This document shows positions 9,273 to 17,646 of a DNA stretch of 64,000 nucleotides, in pieces; the stretch's first letter is position 1, and each line of letters starts with the position of its first letter. Position numbers and translations under genes: made by a program. Below the pieces are notes generated by a model. It ran no database searches and had not been told where the DNA came from. It worked only from the letters and a program-made list of their open reading frames with translations. The DNA comes from Bradyrhizobium sp. JYMT SZCCT0180 (GTDB taxonomy: Bacteria; Pseudomonadota; Alphaproteobacteria; Rhizobiales; Xanthobacteraceae), in the NCBI RefSeq assembly GCF_018130165.1, contig NZ_JAFCLZ010000020.1, positions 116,881 through 180,880 of the forward strand, read 5' to 3'.

Positions 9273-9913
9273 GCTTTTTTCCGCCCCTCGTTCGACGGAG
9301 CTCCCAATTCTTTCAAGTATTGCCTGAAGAACTGAAAGCCAAATTTGTGACTCTTCTCGGGATGAAACTGAACCGCGAGTATGTTTTCTTGAGAAACCGC
9401 CGCAACAACAGGTCCACCATAGTCGAGCGTACCTACGATCACTTCCTTGTCTGACGGCACAAAATGGTAGGAATGCGCGAAGTAGAATCGTGGCCTATTG
9501 CCGACTTCCGTCCAGATACCAGCCGACCCAACATCGATAGAACGCCAACCCAGATGAGGGACCTTGAGCTTCGCTTCAGGATCGGGCCGAAGCCTCTGCA
9601 CGTCGCCTTTGATCCAACCGAGACCAGGCTCACGCCCCTCTTCACTGCGATCCGCCAACAGTTGTAGGCCAACACAAATTCCCAAGAGCGGGATTCGATC
9701 CGTATGCACCCGTCTTTCAATAACGCTCAGCAACCCCGAACCGCGCAAGGCACCGACGCACGCGTCAAAGGCTCCGACGCCCGGCAAAATAAGCGCTGTC
9801 GCTTCTCGCAACGTCTCCGCACTGTCGGTTATCACGGCATTGCCGCCGACGTGTTCAATCATGTTCCGGATTGAACCGAGGTTTCCGATGCCGTAGTTGA
9901 TGATCGCGATCAT
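9269..9913 (-). CDS. HisH-like glutaminase of sugar amidotransferase
   Basis: A 214-residue class I glutamine amidotransferase of the HisH type. The triad is visible: C80 in GICVGLQ, H184 and E186 in QFHPEKS. It hydrolyses glutamine and, with the HisF-like barrel it overlaps by four bases, should deliver ammonia to the WbpG-like enzyme for amidine formation. No other histidine-pathway gene is near, and the HisF partner lacks both cyclase aspartates, so a role in histidine synthesis is unlikely. The start codon lies 4 bases downstream of the preceding glycosyltransferase-like gene. Confidence 0.9.
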   Translation of the reverse strand: MIAIINYGIGNLGSIRNMIEHVGGNAVITDSAETLREATALILPGVGAFDACVGALRGSGLLSVIERRVHTDRIPLLGICVGLQLLADRSEEGREPGLGWIKGDVQRLRPDPEAKLKVPHLGWRSIDVGSAGIWTEVGNRPRFYFAHSYHFVPSDKEVIVGTLDYGGPVVAAVSQENILAVQFHPEKSHKFGFQFFRQYLKELGAPSNEGRKKA

Positions 9914-9916
9914 CGA

Positions 9917-11284
9917 TTAGCCGCGAATTTCGTTGTTCAGCCAGGGAGCCGCGCGCGAGATCAGCCGCCGAGCGCGCTGCTTAACGCCGACATTCAGGCC
10001 ACGCAGCCATTGGGCCGTACTCGTGCCGGCGGGCTGGCCAAGACGCGCGTTGGCGGCTTTGTGCTCCTCCCGCGCACGCTCATACGTCTCATCTATTCCG
10101 AAGATTTCTGCGTTTTGAGCAAGCCCGGGAGACAGCTGGAGGGTCTCCGATAATACCTGCTCCGCAAACGCACTGTAGGAGTACTTTCCGGATTGCACGA
10201 TGTCCCGGTAGGCACGCCCAACGATCTCAGATCTATGAGTGTCCTGCTTCACGAGTGACATAATCTCCGCGAGATTACTGAAGTCGCGCTTCAATGGCAG
10301 GTAATGGACCCATGGCTCCAATACGCCATTATAGTCTCCCTCAATCAACACCTGACATGTGCCCGTCGCACACGCTTCGAGATGTCGGGGCGACAATGCA
10401 AATAGGGCAAACGTCCCATCCATCCCCGGAAAACACTGAGATTCAATCTCCTCCAGGCTGGAGGCTGGATGTTTCTCCACATAATCAAGCGTGCGAATTC
10501 GAATGGTGCCATCCCAATCCAGGATGCTGGCGCCGCCCTCAAGGCCAATTGTGTACTTGCAGCGCAACAGAAAATCGTACCACGCGTCGCCCATAAATAC
10601 GTCTTCCGGCCGGGACGAAATATCCGTTCGAATACCTGTCCCTCGGGCATGCGCCTCGACACGATCTCCTATCTCGATCTTGAGGATGCCATGTCGTCCG
10701 AGCCAAGAGGCTTGCCGCCAGTTTCTTCCGCCCGCCCGATAGCCGATGTCGATATCCCGAGCGTCACGACGCCCGGCTTGCAGCGCGTCGATCTTCCGCA
10801 GAGTTTGTTGCTCAAGGTATCCAGTAAGGACCGTATAAAACTGCACTCTCTGCCTATCGACGAGCGGATAGATCTTCGGCCATTCGCTTGCGGGAGCAAC
10901 TGAGAAAACCGCTCTGACATCGTAGGAATTAATGAAGTCGCACAACAAATCGGCGGAGATAAATTCGTCCTGGGGAACGGCAATCTTGATTGCCGGCGAA
11001 TCACGCAAGAATTCAATCTGGCTACAAAGCCGGTTAAAGAGCGCAGGCCCTCCCCATCTGCCGCAAAAGAAAAGGTCATGAAAAACGATAATGTCGAAGG
11101 AAATATTCTTCGCGTAATCCGGCAGATCTTTGTGCTCCAGATTTAGGTAAAAGACGCGATGCTGGGGCAAATGCCGCTCGAAACAGTACAAATGATCGTA
11201 CGTTGCGATGCGCATCGTGGGCGCATTGTGCCAATAAACGACTAGAATATTCAGCTTTCGGTCTTGCATCGCAGACCTATTCAT
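9917..11284 (-). CDS. Glycosyltransferase-like protein, paralog 4 of 4 (divergent)
   Basis: 455 residues, the most divergent member of the four-gene family and separated from the others by the amidotransferase genes. It keeps VFHDLFF, PQDEF, GYRAGG, GDAWYDFL, LEGGASILDWDG, LSPRHLEACA, EGDYNGV and HYLPLKRDFSNL. The SPR-FEA element is altered to SPRHLEA, and an extra stretch (GRNWRQASWLGRHG) follows GYRAG. Its ATG overlaps the stop of the upstream glycosyltransferase by four bases (ATGA). Predicted GT-B transferase; the divergence suggests a different donor or acceptor from paralogs 1-3. Confidence 0.68.
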   Translation of the reverse strand: MNRSAMQDRKLNILVVYWHNAPTMRIATYDHLYCFERHLPQHRVFYLNLEHKDLPDYAKNISFDIIVFHDLFFCGRWGGPALFNRLCSQIEFLRDSPAIKIAVPQDEFISADLLCDFINSYDVRAVFSVAPASEWPKIYPLVDRQRVQFYTVLTGYLEQQTLRKIDALQAGRRDARDIDIGYRAGGRNWRQASWLGRHGILKIEIGDRVEAHARGTGIRTDISSRPEDVFMGDAWYDFLLRCKYTIGLEGGASILDWDGTIRIRTLDYVEKHPASSLEEIESQCFPGMDGTFALFALSPRHLEACATGTCQVLIEGDYNGVLEPWVHYLPLKRDFSNLAEIMSLVKQDTHRSEIVGRAYRDIVQSGKYSYSAFAEQVLSETLQLSPGLAQNAEIFGIDETYERAREEHKAANARLGQPAGTSTAQWLRGLNVGVKQRARRLISRAAPWLNNEIRG

Positions 11285-12690
11285 GGACTTACCTTCAAAA
11301 CCTTTTTCAGGATGTTTTTGACAGGTCGCGGCACTTTCGACCGAACCCCATTGACAATGGCTTCCTCGATCCGGGACATCCGCTCGGCTAGCAGGCTACG
11401 GATGCTCACTTGGCGAGGCGGATTGGGCGCGCTGGGCGCGTATAGTCGCGCCAGCTCTTCCGGGCTCTGCATGGCGGAGGCCAGTCCGCGTAGTTCCAGT
11501 CCGGGAGCGCTGATGCCGAGGTCCCGCTTCAGGTGCGACGTGACCAGTTCAAACACGGCATCGAACTTGCGATCATAATCATGTGCCAGGCATTGCTGCC
11601 GCATGATCAGCTGGTCGTTGTCACCAAGAACCCGCCGGTCAACTCGCTTGACACCGTCAACGAACTCATCCCTTCCCGATGCCATGAGAAGCCCCGGCCC
11701 CGTTTCGGTTCTGAGTGCACTGAGATCAGTCGACACGACCGGAAGGCCGGCCGACTGCATCTCGAACGCTTTCAGGGGAAAGGTGTTGTCTACCAGAATT
11801 GGGTCACTCTTGTAGGGTATCAGCCCAACGTGGGCGGCCGCAAAGATCCCGGGTAGCCGTTCGACGTCAACGGCTCCCTGATAGCTAACATTCTTGCGAG
11901 AAACGAGCAGTTTCCAACGCGCAGCGTCGGGGGTTTCAGCAATTCCGGAAATCGGGCCGAAGAAGACAAAGTTCGTCGTGGGGTTGGCTGCGGCTGCGGC
12001 ATCGAGCAATTCAAAGTCGAGCCTGTTGTTGATGTTTCCGGCATAGACTGCGGTTTTCTCCCAACCTTCGCCAAGTCGTACCACGGTCGCATCGCGCTCA
12101 CGCGTATTGTAGAATGCGAAGTCGCAGCCATTGGTTACGGCTGTCGCTACGTCCTTCGCGAACGGACGATGCGACGCAACGACGCCTTCGCTGACACCGA
12201 TGACCAGATCCGAGATCGCCAACAGGCGCTTAAGCCGCTCAATGAAGCCTTTGGTCAAACGCTCGAAATAGAAATAGTTCTCGGTCGCGTGAAAAACACG
12301 CATGGACGCCGGCAAGATTTCCGAAGCAAACAGATAATCCGGATTATAGGTCCACAGAATCGGCCGCGAGTAACCGTGGGCGGCCATATCGTCGTGAAGC
12401 TGCCTTGCTTGCAGGATGCCTGTCGTCAGCGTGCAGAGTGGCGGGTACGCCGCACGGACATGCAAAATGCGTGCATTTGGAATGCGAGGCTCGGCCAGGG
12501 AAACCGATGGCTCGTCGTCCTTCATCAGGACCGGCTGCACCAGTACAACCGGCAAGTGTCGCGCCCAGCGCGAGGCATAATGCCATCGATTGCTGCGCAT
12601 CTCCCACGGCCAGCTGTCATACATCAGGAAATACATGCAGTCTGCCCTGCCATCGCCAAAAGCCGGTGGAGCAACAGCGGTCGCACTCAT
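11281..12690 (-). CDS. Glycosyltransferase, GT4/GT1-like
   Basis: About 469 residues. The ATG at 12690 follows the stop of the upstream hydrolase gene by one base; the longer open frame upstream is an out-of-frame shadow of that gene. The N-terminal lobe has YLMYDSWPW-like and RPILWTYNPDYL, HATENY and VIGVSEGV, typical of teichuronic/exopolysaccharide GT-B enzymes. The C-terminal lobe has VYAGNINNRLDFELL, FFGP, LIPYKSDP and LKAFEMQSAGLPVVST, the donor-binding region. It should add one sugar to the lipid-linked glycan on the cytoplasmic side. Substrate unknown. Confidence 0.8.
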   Translation of the reverse strand: MSATAVAPPAFGDGRADCMYFLMYDSWPWEMRSNRWHYASRWARHLPVVLVQPVLMKDDEPSVSLAEPRIPNARILHVRAAYPPLCTLTTGILQARQLHDDMAAHGYSRPILWTYNPDYLFASEILPASMRVFHATENYFYFERLTKGFIERLKRLLAISDLVIGVSEGVVASHRPFAKDVATAVTNGCDFAFYNTRERDATVVRLGEGWEKTAVYAGNINNRLDFELLDAAAAANPTTNFVFFGPISGIAETPDAARWKLLVSRKNVSYQGAVDVERLPGIFAAAHVGLIPYKSDPILVDNTFPLKAFEMQSAGLPVVSTDLSALRTETGPGLLMASGRDEFVDGVKRVDRRVLGDNDQLIMRQQCLAHDYDRKFDAVFELVTSHLKRDLGISAPGLELRGLASAMQSPEELARLYAPSAPNPPRQVSIRSLLAERMSRIEEAIVNGVRSKVPRPVKNILKKVLKVSP

Positions 12691-12691
12691 G

Positions 12692-13336
12692 CTAGGCAAT
12701 CCCCTTGAGCCGGCCCTCGATCGCGGCGCCGACGAGGTTGCGGTGAAAGGCGGGATCCGAAATCGGCCGCTCGGGATGCCACATGACGCCGAACCAGGGC
12801 AGCCGACCATGATGCGCAGCCTCGACCGTGCCGTCGGGCGCAGTCCCCAGCGCGACGAGGTCCTTAGCCAGTCCGCCGCTCTGAATTGCCCAATTATGGA
12901 AGCTGTTGACCGAGCCGACACCCTGCAGGTATTCGCCGCGAATTGGGTGCGATGTGGCAACATGATCATGGGCCGGCACGAGCGTTCCTCCCAAGTGAAG
13001 ATTGAGCATCTGAAGACCCCGACAAACAGCGAGCAGCGGTTTACTTCGATGCTGGCAGTACGCAATCGCTGCCTCTTCCAATCGGTCTCGTTCGGGCGCG
13101 GGATTTACTGCGCCAGGCAAGGTCGCAACGTCATTGCCGCCGGTGAGTATCACTGCGTCAGGGGCCAGCGCAGCAAGGTACTCGTCCGCTGACCCTACAT
13201 TGTTCGACAACGCAAGCGGAATGTGGCCGAGTTGTTCCATCATTGCAGCCCACGCCTGATCCAGTGCATCGCGTCGCTCACCAGTTTGCGAAACGTCTAC
13301 GCGTTGCGTCAAAGCGACCACGAGGCGTTTTGTCAT
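12692..13336 (-). CDS. Gamma-glutamyl-CDP-amidate hydrolase (Cj1417-like, peptidase C26)
   Basis: A 214-residue class I glutamine-amidotransferase fold protein of the C26 branch. The nucleophile is C105 in AVCRGLQ, the His/Glu pair H187/E189 in MWHPER. The N-terminus (ALTQR, then ERRDALDQAW) matches what I recall of Campylobacter jejuni Cj1417, which removes the glutamyl group from gamma-glutamyl-CDP-amidate to give cytidine diphosphoramidate. The other two enzymes of that pathway are in the same operon (13333-16389 and 17643-18431), which makes this more specific than a general gamma-glutamyl-GABA hydrolase. Its start overlaps the kinase stop by four bases. Acts in the cytoplasm. Confidence 0.85.
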   Translation of the reverse strand: MTKRLVVALTQRVDVSQTGERRDALDQAWAAMMEQLGHIPLALSNNVGSADEYLAALAPDAVILTGGNDVATLPGAVNPAPERDRLEEAAIAYCQHRSKPLLAVCRGLQMLNLHLGGTLVPAHDHVATSHPIRGEYLQGVGSVNSFHNWAIQSGGLAKDLVALGTAPDGTVEAAHHGRLPWFGVMWHPERPISDPAFHRNLVGAAIEGRLKGIA

Positions 13337-16300
13337 GGGCGGGCCACCGCGCTCAACCGCCGCTCGCGACAGTTGAGTTCCACCAGTGTCGCATCGACCA
13401 GCTCCTTGTAGCGCGATTCTCCGATGCCGATGGCTGCCGGCAAACCGAACTCGGCCGAACGAATTGCCATATGCGAATTGGCACCGCCGTACATTGTAAC
13501 AAGGCCGACAATACGATGGCCGAATATCCAGTCAAATCCCGGATCGGCGCGTGGCACAATGACGATCTTGCCGGCAAGATCGCCTGCCGCATCGTCGTCG
13601 CGCAGTGCGATCCCGGGCGCCGTTACGCTCTTGCCAGTCACGAAATTCGGTTGGGTTTGTTGATGCTCGAAGCTGTAAAGATCGCCCGCGCGACAGATCA
13701 GCGTCGGCAACTCGACGAAGCAAGCCAGTTGGGATTCTTCAGCTCCCGCGTCTGCTCGCGTGCGCAGTTGCTCCGCGTCGGCCCCAATACCGCGCGAGAA
13801 AGCCACGAGATCCGACAATTCGAGATTGGCGAGTTGCTCGCGCGACATTCCGATCGAGACACCCCAATTCGAAATGATATTCAGTGCTTCCGACAAAGCG
13901 CGCGTAAAGACAAACTTCGAAAGTTCGCGGCCCTGGATGGATTCGCGGAAGAACGCGTCTAACGTGTCCATCTCGACGTCAATTCCCGCAGCGCGCAGCC
14001 GGCTGGTAAGCGCGTTCGCTTCTGCAAGCGTCCAGATATGTTCGACATGCGGTTTGACTTTAGCGACATCGACAATCGGCTTCAAAAATCGATCTGGCAT
14101 CTCGGCATAACACGCAGAAGCAATGTCGTAGGTGCCAGGACGCAAATGACCGTAGCGGCCGGCGAACTCCGCAAAAGTGAGGTTCCCGGATCTCACGGCG
14201 ACGGCATCTGACACGAAATCCTGGCTCACGGTGCTGATCGACTGTAGGAAATTTTCGACACGTTCATGCGACAGCACCTGCTCTCGAACCGCACTGCGCA
14301 GCAATGTCATCGCGACAAACGCGCCGCGCGCGAGATGCGCGAACGGCAACGTGCCGTGCTCGCTGCATAAATCGATCAGCGCGAGAGCGCATGATAAATC
14401 GTTCTTCTGCGCCCCCTCATCCAGACGCTTGTCGAGCAACGATGAGAATGTCAAAGAGCCTTGGAGGTCACCATGTGCGCGACGAATGCCGGAAGCAGTG
14501 ATATCTGCCAGGGCCGGCGCCATCGCGGCAAATCGCTCTCGACGATGACCGGCCTCATCAGCCAGTCGGGCGAGCTTCGCGTCAAGGTCAAAGGACCAAG
14601 CCGTCGGCACGACCTCGAATTCGACCTTGTCATGTAACTCCGGGTTACGCTCAAGGCGATCCAAACAGGCGTTGACAAGGTCCTTCGTCGTGCCCTCGTC
14701 GATGACCGCGGGGACGAAGGAGTTGAAGCTCGCTCGTACGTCTACATAGGCGTGACCGGCAAATCGTCGGACCAGCGGCCAACGTCCGACATTTCGATAG
14801 CCATATTCGGCGCGCTGCCTGGCCCATACCTCGTCAGTGATCAAACGTCGGTAGAGATCGAATGCGAGGCGGCCGGGACGGATTCCGATGATCTCTGCCG
14901 GGTTCCAGTCCGGCATCACGCCCCAGATCGTCCTGTCGCCAACCTGCGAGGGCGGCAAAGTCGCCAGTTCCTTCATCTGGCTTTCGACGAAGCTCAATGC
15001 CTCCATCACCTGCCCGTCCGTCTCGCTGGTGCGTTCATGAGCGATAACCAGGGGCCTGACCTGGAGGACAAAGACACGGCCGGCTTGGTCTACCGCAAAC
15101 TCCAGGTCTAGCGTGTCATTGTCGGAAATATCTTCGATCTCACGCGTCGCCTCGACCAGATCCGCAATGAACCGCGGAACGCCGGAAACCACTGTCGACG
15201 CGCCACGGTACAATACGAGAGTCCGCTGGTCTTGCGCCCGGCCGCTCGTTACATCGTCGGTGCGGTCGCCTTCAGTCCAAGCCACCGTAATGTACGGGCC
15301 GCCAATGCGACCGGTACGCGTCAGCACGACCCCGCTCGCGCGAACGTTGCCCACCATCCGCTGGACCAGCACCTGATTGGCCGCATCGTGACCGTCGTAC
15401 GATCCAATCACCTGTGCGATGGCCTCACGCAAGGCTTCCTCATTGCCCTGAACATCGAGCTTGCTTTTGAACCTGCCGGCATTGCTGCTCGCGAAACTGT
15501 CCTCCGCCAAGGCGCTCGAACGGACCGCGAAGGGCCCTGTCCCGAGCGAACTTATTTGCTGCAGACACGCCTGGTCATCATCGTTCCAGCGGCCAACATC
15601 GATTCGAACCTGCTCCAGGATTATCGAGTGGCTGATACGTTCGCGCAGGCGTTCGAGCGTCTCCGCCTTGGTACCGAACAGGAACCGCGTGAGGTCACGA
15701 TCATCGTCGAGATCCGACCAGCATCCATGCCCGTCGACAAGGTGGACGTTGTGGCCATCGGCGATCAGCGCGCCCACAATCGCCGATAAGTGCCCCTGTC
15801 TCAACGCCGGGTCGGCCGACACCTTCATGGTTCGCAGCGCTGGCATCATGTGAGCCGGGAACTTCACTGCGCCGATGAATTCAGCCCGCCGCCCCGGCCC
15901 GGCCACCCCGACACCAATCGCACGACCTTCGTCGATCCGTATCGCCTCGCGCTCCGTGCGACGGATCCCGGTCTCGTGCTCCGGCTGACTATCAATGGCA
16001 ACGACGATCGCATAGTCCGGAGCATCGGCCATCTTGCGCGCGAGCTCAGGCCGCAAGACGATATCGCTGTAACAAACGTAGCAGTCCCGGTCCTCCTCGA
16101 TCGGCGCGGCGAGCAACGACCCCGCAGCGCCGGTCTCGTTCCAGGCCGAATTCAGAACGAAGTCGACGCCGGGAAAGGCCTCCAAGACGCTCTGCATTTC
16201 ATAGCCGCCAACGAATACGGTGCCTCCCACCAATTTCTTGAACGCATGCAGAATCCAATCCAGCGTCTTGCGATCCCTGCCGACGACCCGAAGCGCGCTA

Positions 16301-16389
16301 TGCTTGCGCCCGACGGACGGACGTCCGGCGCCAAGAATGATCAAGCGCGCCTCGCGCGCTTTTGCCGTTGTCAAGATGCTTGTGTGCAT
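13333..16389 (-). CDS. L-glutamine kinase (Cj1418-like) with N-terminal nucleotidyltransferase-like domain
   Basis: About 1018 residues in three parts. Residues 1-240 resemble a sugar-nucleotidyltransferase fold (LIILGAG, VCYSDIV, WSDLDDDRDL) without a clear full signature loop. Residues 250-450 are a PPDK/PEP-synthase-type ATP-binding domain (GPFAVRSSALAED, LQVRPLV). The C-terminus is a phosphohistidine swivelling domain with the catalytic His at about 973 in GGANSHMAIRSAEFGLPAAIG-like sequence. The last two match Campylobacter Cj1418, which makes L-glutamine phosphate from glutamine and ATP, the first step to phosphoramidate. The N-terminal domain appears to be an addition relative to that protein. 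The ATG at 16389 is chosen because it starts just before the domain and overlaps the upstream gene by 19 bases. Confidence 0.85.
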   Translation of the reverse strand: MHTSILTTAKAREARLIILGAGRPSVGRKHSALRVVGRDRKTLDWILHAFKKLVGGTVFVGGYEMQSVLEAFPGVDFVLNSAWNETGAAGSLLAAPIEEDRDCYVCYSDIVLRPELARKMADAPDYAIVVAIDSQPEHETGIRRTEREAIRIDEGRAIGVGVAGPGRRAEFIGAVKFPAHMMPALRTMKVSADPALRQGHLSAIVGALIADGHNVHLVDGHGCWSDLDDDRDLTRFLFGTKAETLERLRERISHSIILEQVRIDVGRWNDDDQACLQQISSLGTGPFAVRSSALAEDSFASSNAGRFKSKLDVQGNEEALREAIAQVIGSYDGHDAANQVLVQRMVGNVRASGVVLTRTGRIGGPYITVAWTEGDRTDDVTSGRAQDQRTLVLYRGASTVVSGVPRFIADLVEATREIEDISDNDTLDLEFAVDQAGRVFVLQVRPLVIAHERTSETDGQVMEALSFVESQMKELATLPPSQVGDRTIWGVMPDWNPAEIIGIRPGRLAFDLYRRLITDEVWARQRAEYGYRNVGRWPLVRRFAGHAYVDVRASFNSFVPAVIDEGTTKDLVNACLDRLERNPELHDKVEFEVVPTAWSFDLDAKLARLADEAGHRRERFAAMAPALADITASGIRRAHGDLQGSLTFSSLLDKRLDEGAQKNDLSCALALIDLCSEHGTLPFAHLARGAFVAMTLLRSAVREQVLSHERVENFLQSISTVSQDFVSDAVAVRSGNLTFAEFAGRYGHLRPGTYDIASACYAEMPDRFLKPIVDVAKVKPHVEHIWTLAEANALTSRLRAAGIDVEMDTLDAFFRESIQGRELSKFVFTRALSEALNIISNWGVSIGMSREQLANLELSDLVAFSRGIGADAEQLRTRADAGAEESQLACFVELPTLICRAGDLYSFEHQQTQPNFVTGKSVTAPGIALRDDDAAGDLAGKIVIVPRADPGFDWIFGHRIVGLVTMYGGANSHMAIRSAEFGLPAAIGIGESRYKELVDATLVELNCRERRLSAVARP

Positions 16390-17243
16390 GATTGTGAGGG
16401 CGCTGTGTCGAGCTGTGTCAGAACACGTCGCCACATCGCCGGATGCATCCAGTAATATGACATGCCTTCTGTCGGCTCCTGCCGTCGCCCTGTCAGTCGG
16501 CGCAAATCACCGTCGACGTGCTTTACGACGTCGACGAACAATTGTGCCCGCAGATGAGGATCGAACGCGTGCAAAACCGCACGATAGGCGGTGGGAGCAT
16601 CCCGCTCCACCGCGGACCGAATTCCATCGAATGCCGGTCGATCGAAATCGCGCGTCATGATCACGTCACCTGTGTCGATGCCTTGATTCATGAAGAAGCA
16701 ACTGGCGCCGGGACGCCCCCGTATCAGAAGCGACCAGAACAACCCATCCGAACCACGCACCTCGGGAACAACACCCGGATGGATATGGAGAAAGCGAATC
16801 GAAGGGTCATTCAACAGCGCAGGAGGTACGCGTCCTCCGTCAGTATAAAGAAAGATCTTGCATGATTGGCGGCGCAAGGTCCGGTGCAAGCCGGCATCAT
16901 TGTAGTCTACCGCGGTGACGCGCTGGAGTTTGTCGCAGTAAGCCGAATGATCGAACTCGACGGAATAATCGATAGGCCGCGGCACGTTCGCCTGGACACG
17001 ACGGCAAAGAGCCCAAAACTCGTCATCACCCGTCACCGCTGGCGAGCGGAGGCGTTGCAACCAAAGCCACGCCAGCCTTTCGCCAAACTTCTTCCGCAAG
17101 CTCGCATAGCGCGGAACGTAGCCAACGAAGTCGACCAGCAACACTTTTGACGGACGGAACCCCGCCTCCTTGAGATAAGTGAGATAAGTGCGGCTCGTCG
17201 GGCAATGCCGCGCCGCCACAACAGTTAGCGAAAGACTACGCAT
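16371..17243 (-). CDS. Formyltransferase-like protein
   Basis: 290 residues with the C-terminal half of a 10-formyltetrahydrofolate-dependent formyltransferase: HIHPGVVPEVRGSDGLFW (153-170) and GIDTGDVI (D190). Known family members use an Asn-x-His plus Asp triad; here the Asn position is His (H153), while H155 and D190 are kept. The N-terminal 130 residues do not show an obvious folate-binding signature. It lies between the glutamine kinase and a small unknown gene inside the phosphoramidate block and overlaps both neighbours. It might formylate an amino sugar, or use another acyl or one-carbon donor; the active-site change leaves this open. Confidence 0.75.
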   Translation of the reverse strand: MRSLSLTVVAARHCPTSRTYLTYLKEAGFRPSKVLLVDFVGYVPRYASLRKKFGERLAWLWLQRLRSPAVTGDDEFWALCRRVQANVPRPIDYSVEFDHSAYCDKLQRVTAVDYNDAGLHRTLRRQSCKIFLYTDGGRVPPALLNDPSIRFLHIHPGVVPEVRGSDGLFWSLLIRGRPGASCFFMNQGIDTGDVIMTRDFDRPAFDGIRSAVERDAPTAYRAVLHAFDPHLRAQLFVDVVKHVDGDLRRLTGRRQEPTEGMSYYWMHPAMWRRVLTQLDTAPSQSCTQAS

Positions 17244-17646
17244 GCGACAGCGTCATGCCTTCCGCGAGGCGCTCCGCCCATGCCTTCAACGAGGGCGATG
17301 ATACGATTTCTGGCGCCAGCAATATTCCGTCCAGCATCTTGAACGCTGCATTAAGACAAGTCCATTCGCGGTCGGCTTCGGCAAGAGCTAACAACTGTGC
17401 GCACAGAAGCGTGGCATATTGCGGCGCAGCGACGATCCCGTCTCCGGGCTGACGCCAGTCCCGGTCGTAAAAGGCAAGCAGCCGCCGCGTCAATTCGACC
17501 TTCCGGCGCAGGCGGTCGAAGGTTGCGCGGTGTTTGACGATGTCCTCCAATTCCCGCTGCTCCGCCAGGAAGCACTCGACGGAGAAGAATTCATCTGCTG
17601 CCCGTGGCGCTGGCAGATCCGACACGAATTGGGACACCTTCATCAT
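17236..17646 (-). CDS. Small uncharacterised protein in phosphoramidate block
   Basis: 136 residues, mostly predicted helical, no signal peptide or membrane segment. It starts at an ATG overlapping the cytidylyltransferase stop by four bases and overlaps the formyltransferase-like gene by eight, so it is expressed as part of the operon. The sequence is rich in Leu, Ala and Arg (RLRRKVELTRRLLAFYDRDW; LLCAQLLALAEADREW). I recognise no family. Tight coupling on both sides suggests a partner or accessory subunit for the formyltransferase-like protein, which is inference from position. Confidence 0.7.
   Translation of the reverse strand: MMKVSQFVSDLPAPRAADEFFSVECFLAEQRELEDIVKHRATFDRLRRKVELTRRLLAFYDRDWRQPGDGIVAAPQYATLLCAQLLALAEADREWTCLNAAFKMLDGILLAPEIVSSPSLKAWAERLAEGMTLSHA

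Noticed and set aside
8514..9913. Histidine biosynthesis genes hisH and hisF
   Set aside because: HisF-like protein lacks both cyclase aspartates, no other his gene is near, and a WbpG-like amidotransferase follows directly.
12691..13065. Upstream extension of the glycosyltransferase at 11281-12690
   Set aside because: It is an out-of-frame shadow of the C26 hydrolase gene, and a proper ATG lies one base after that gene's stop.
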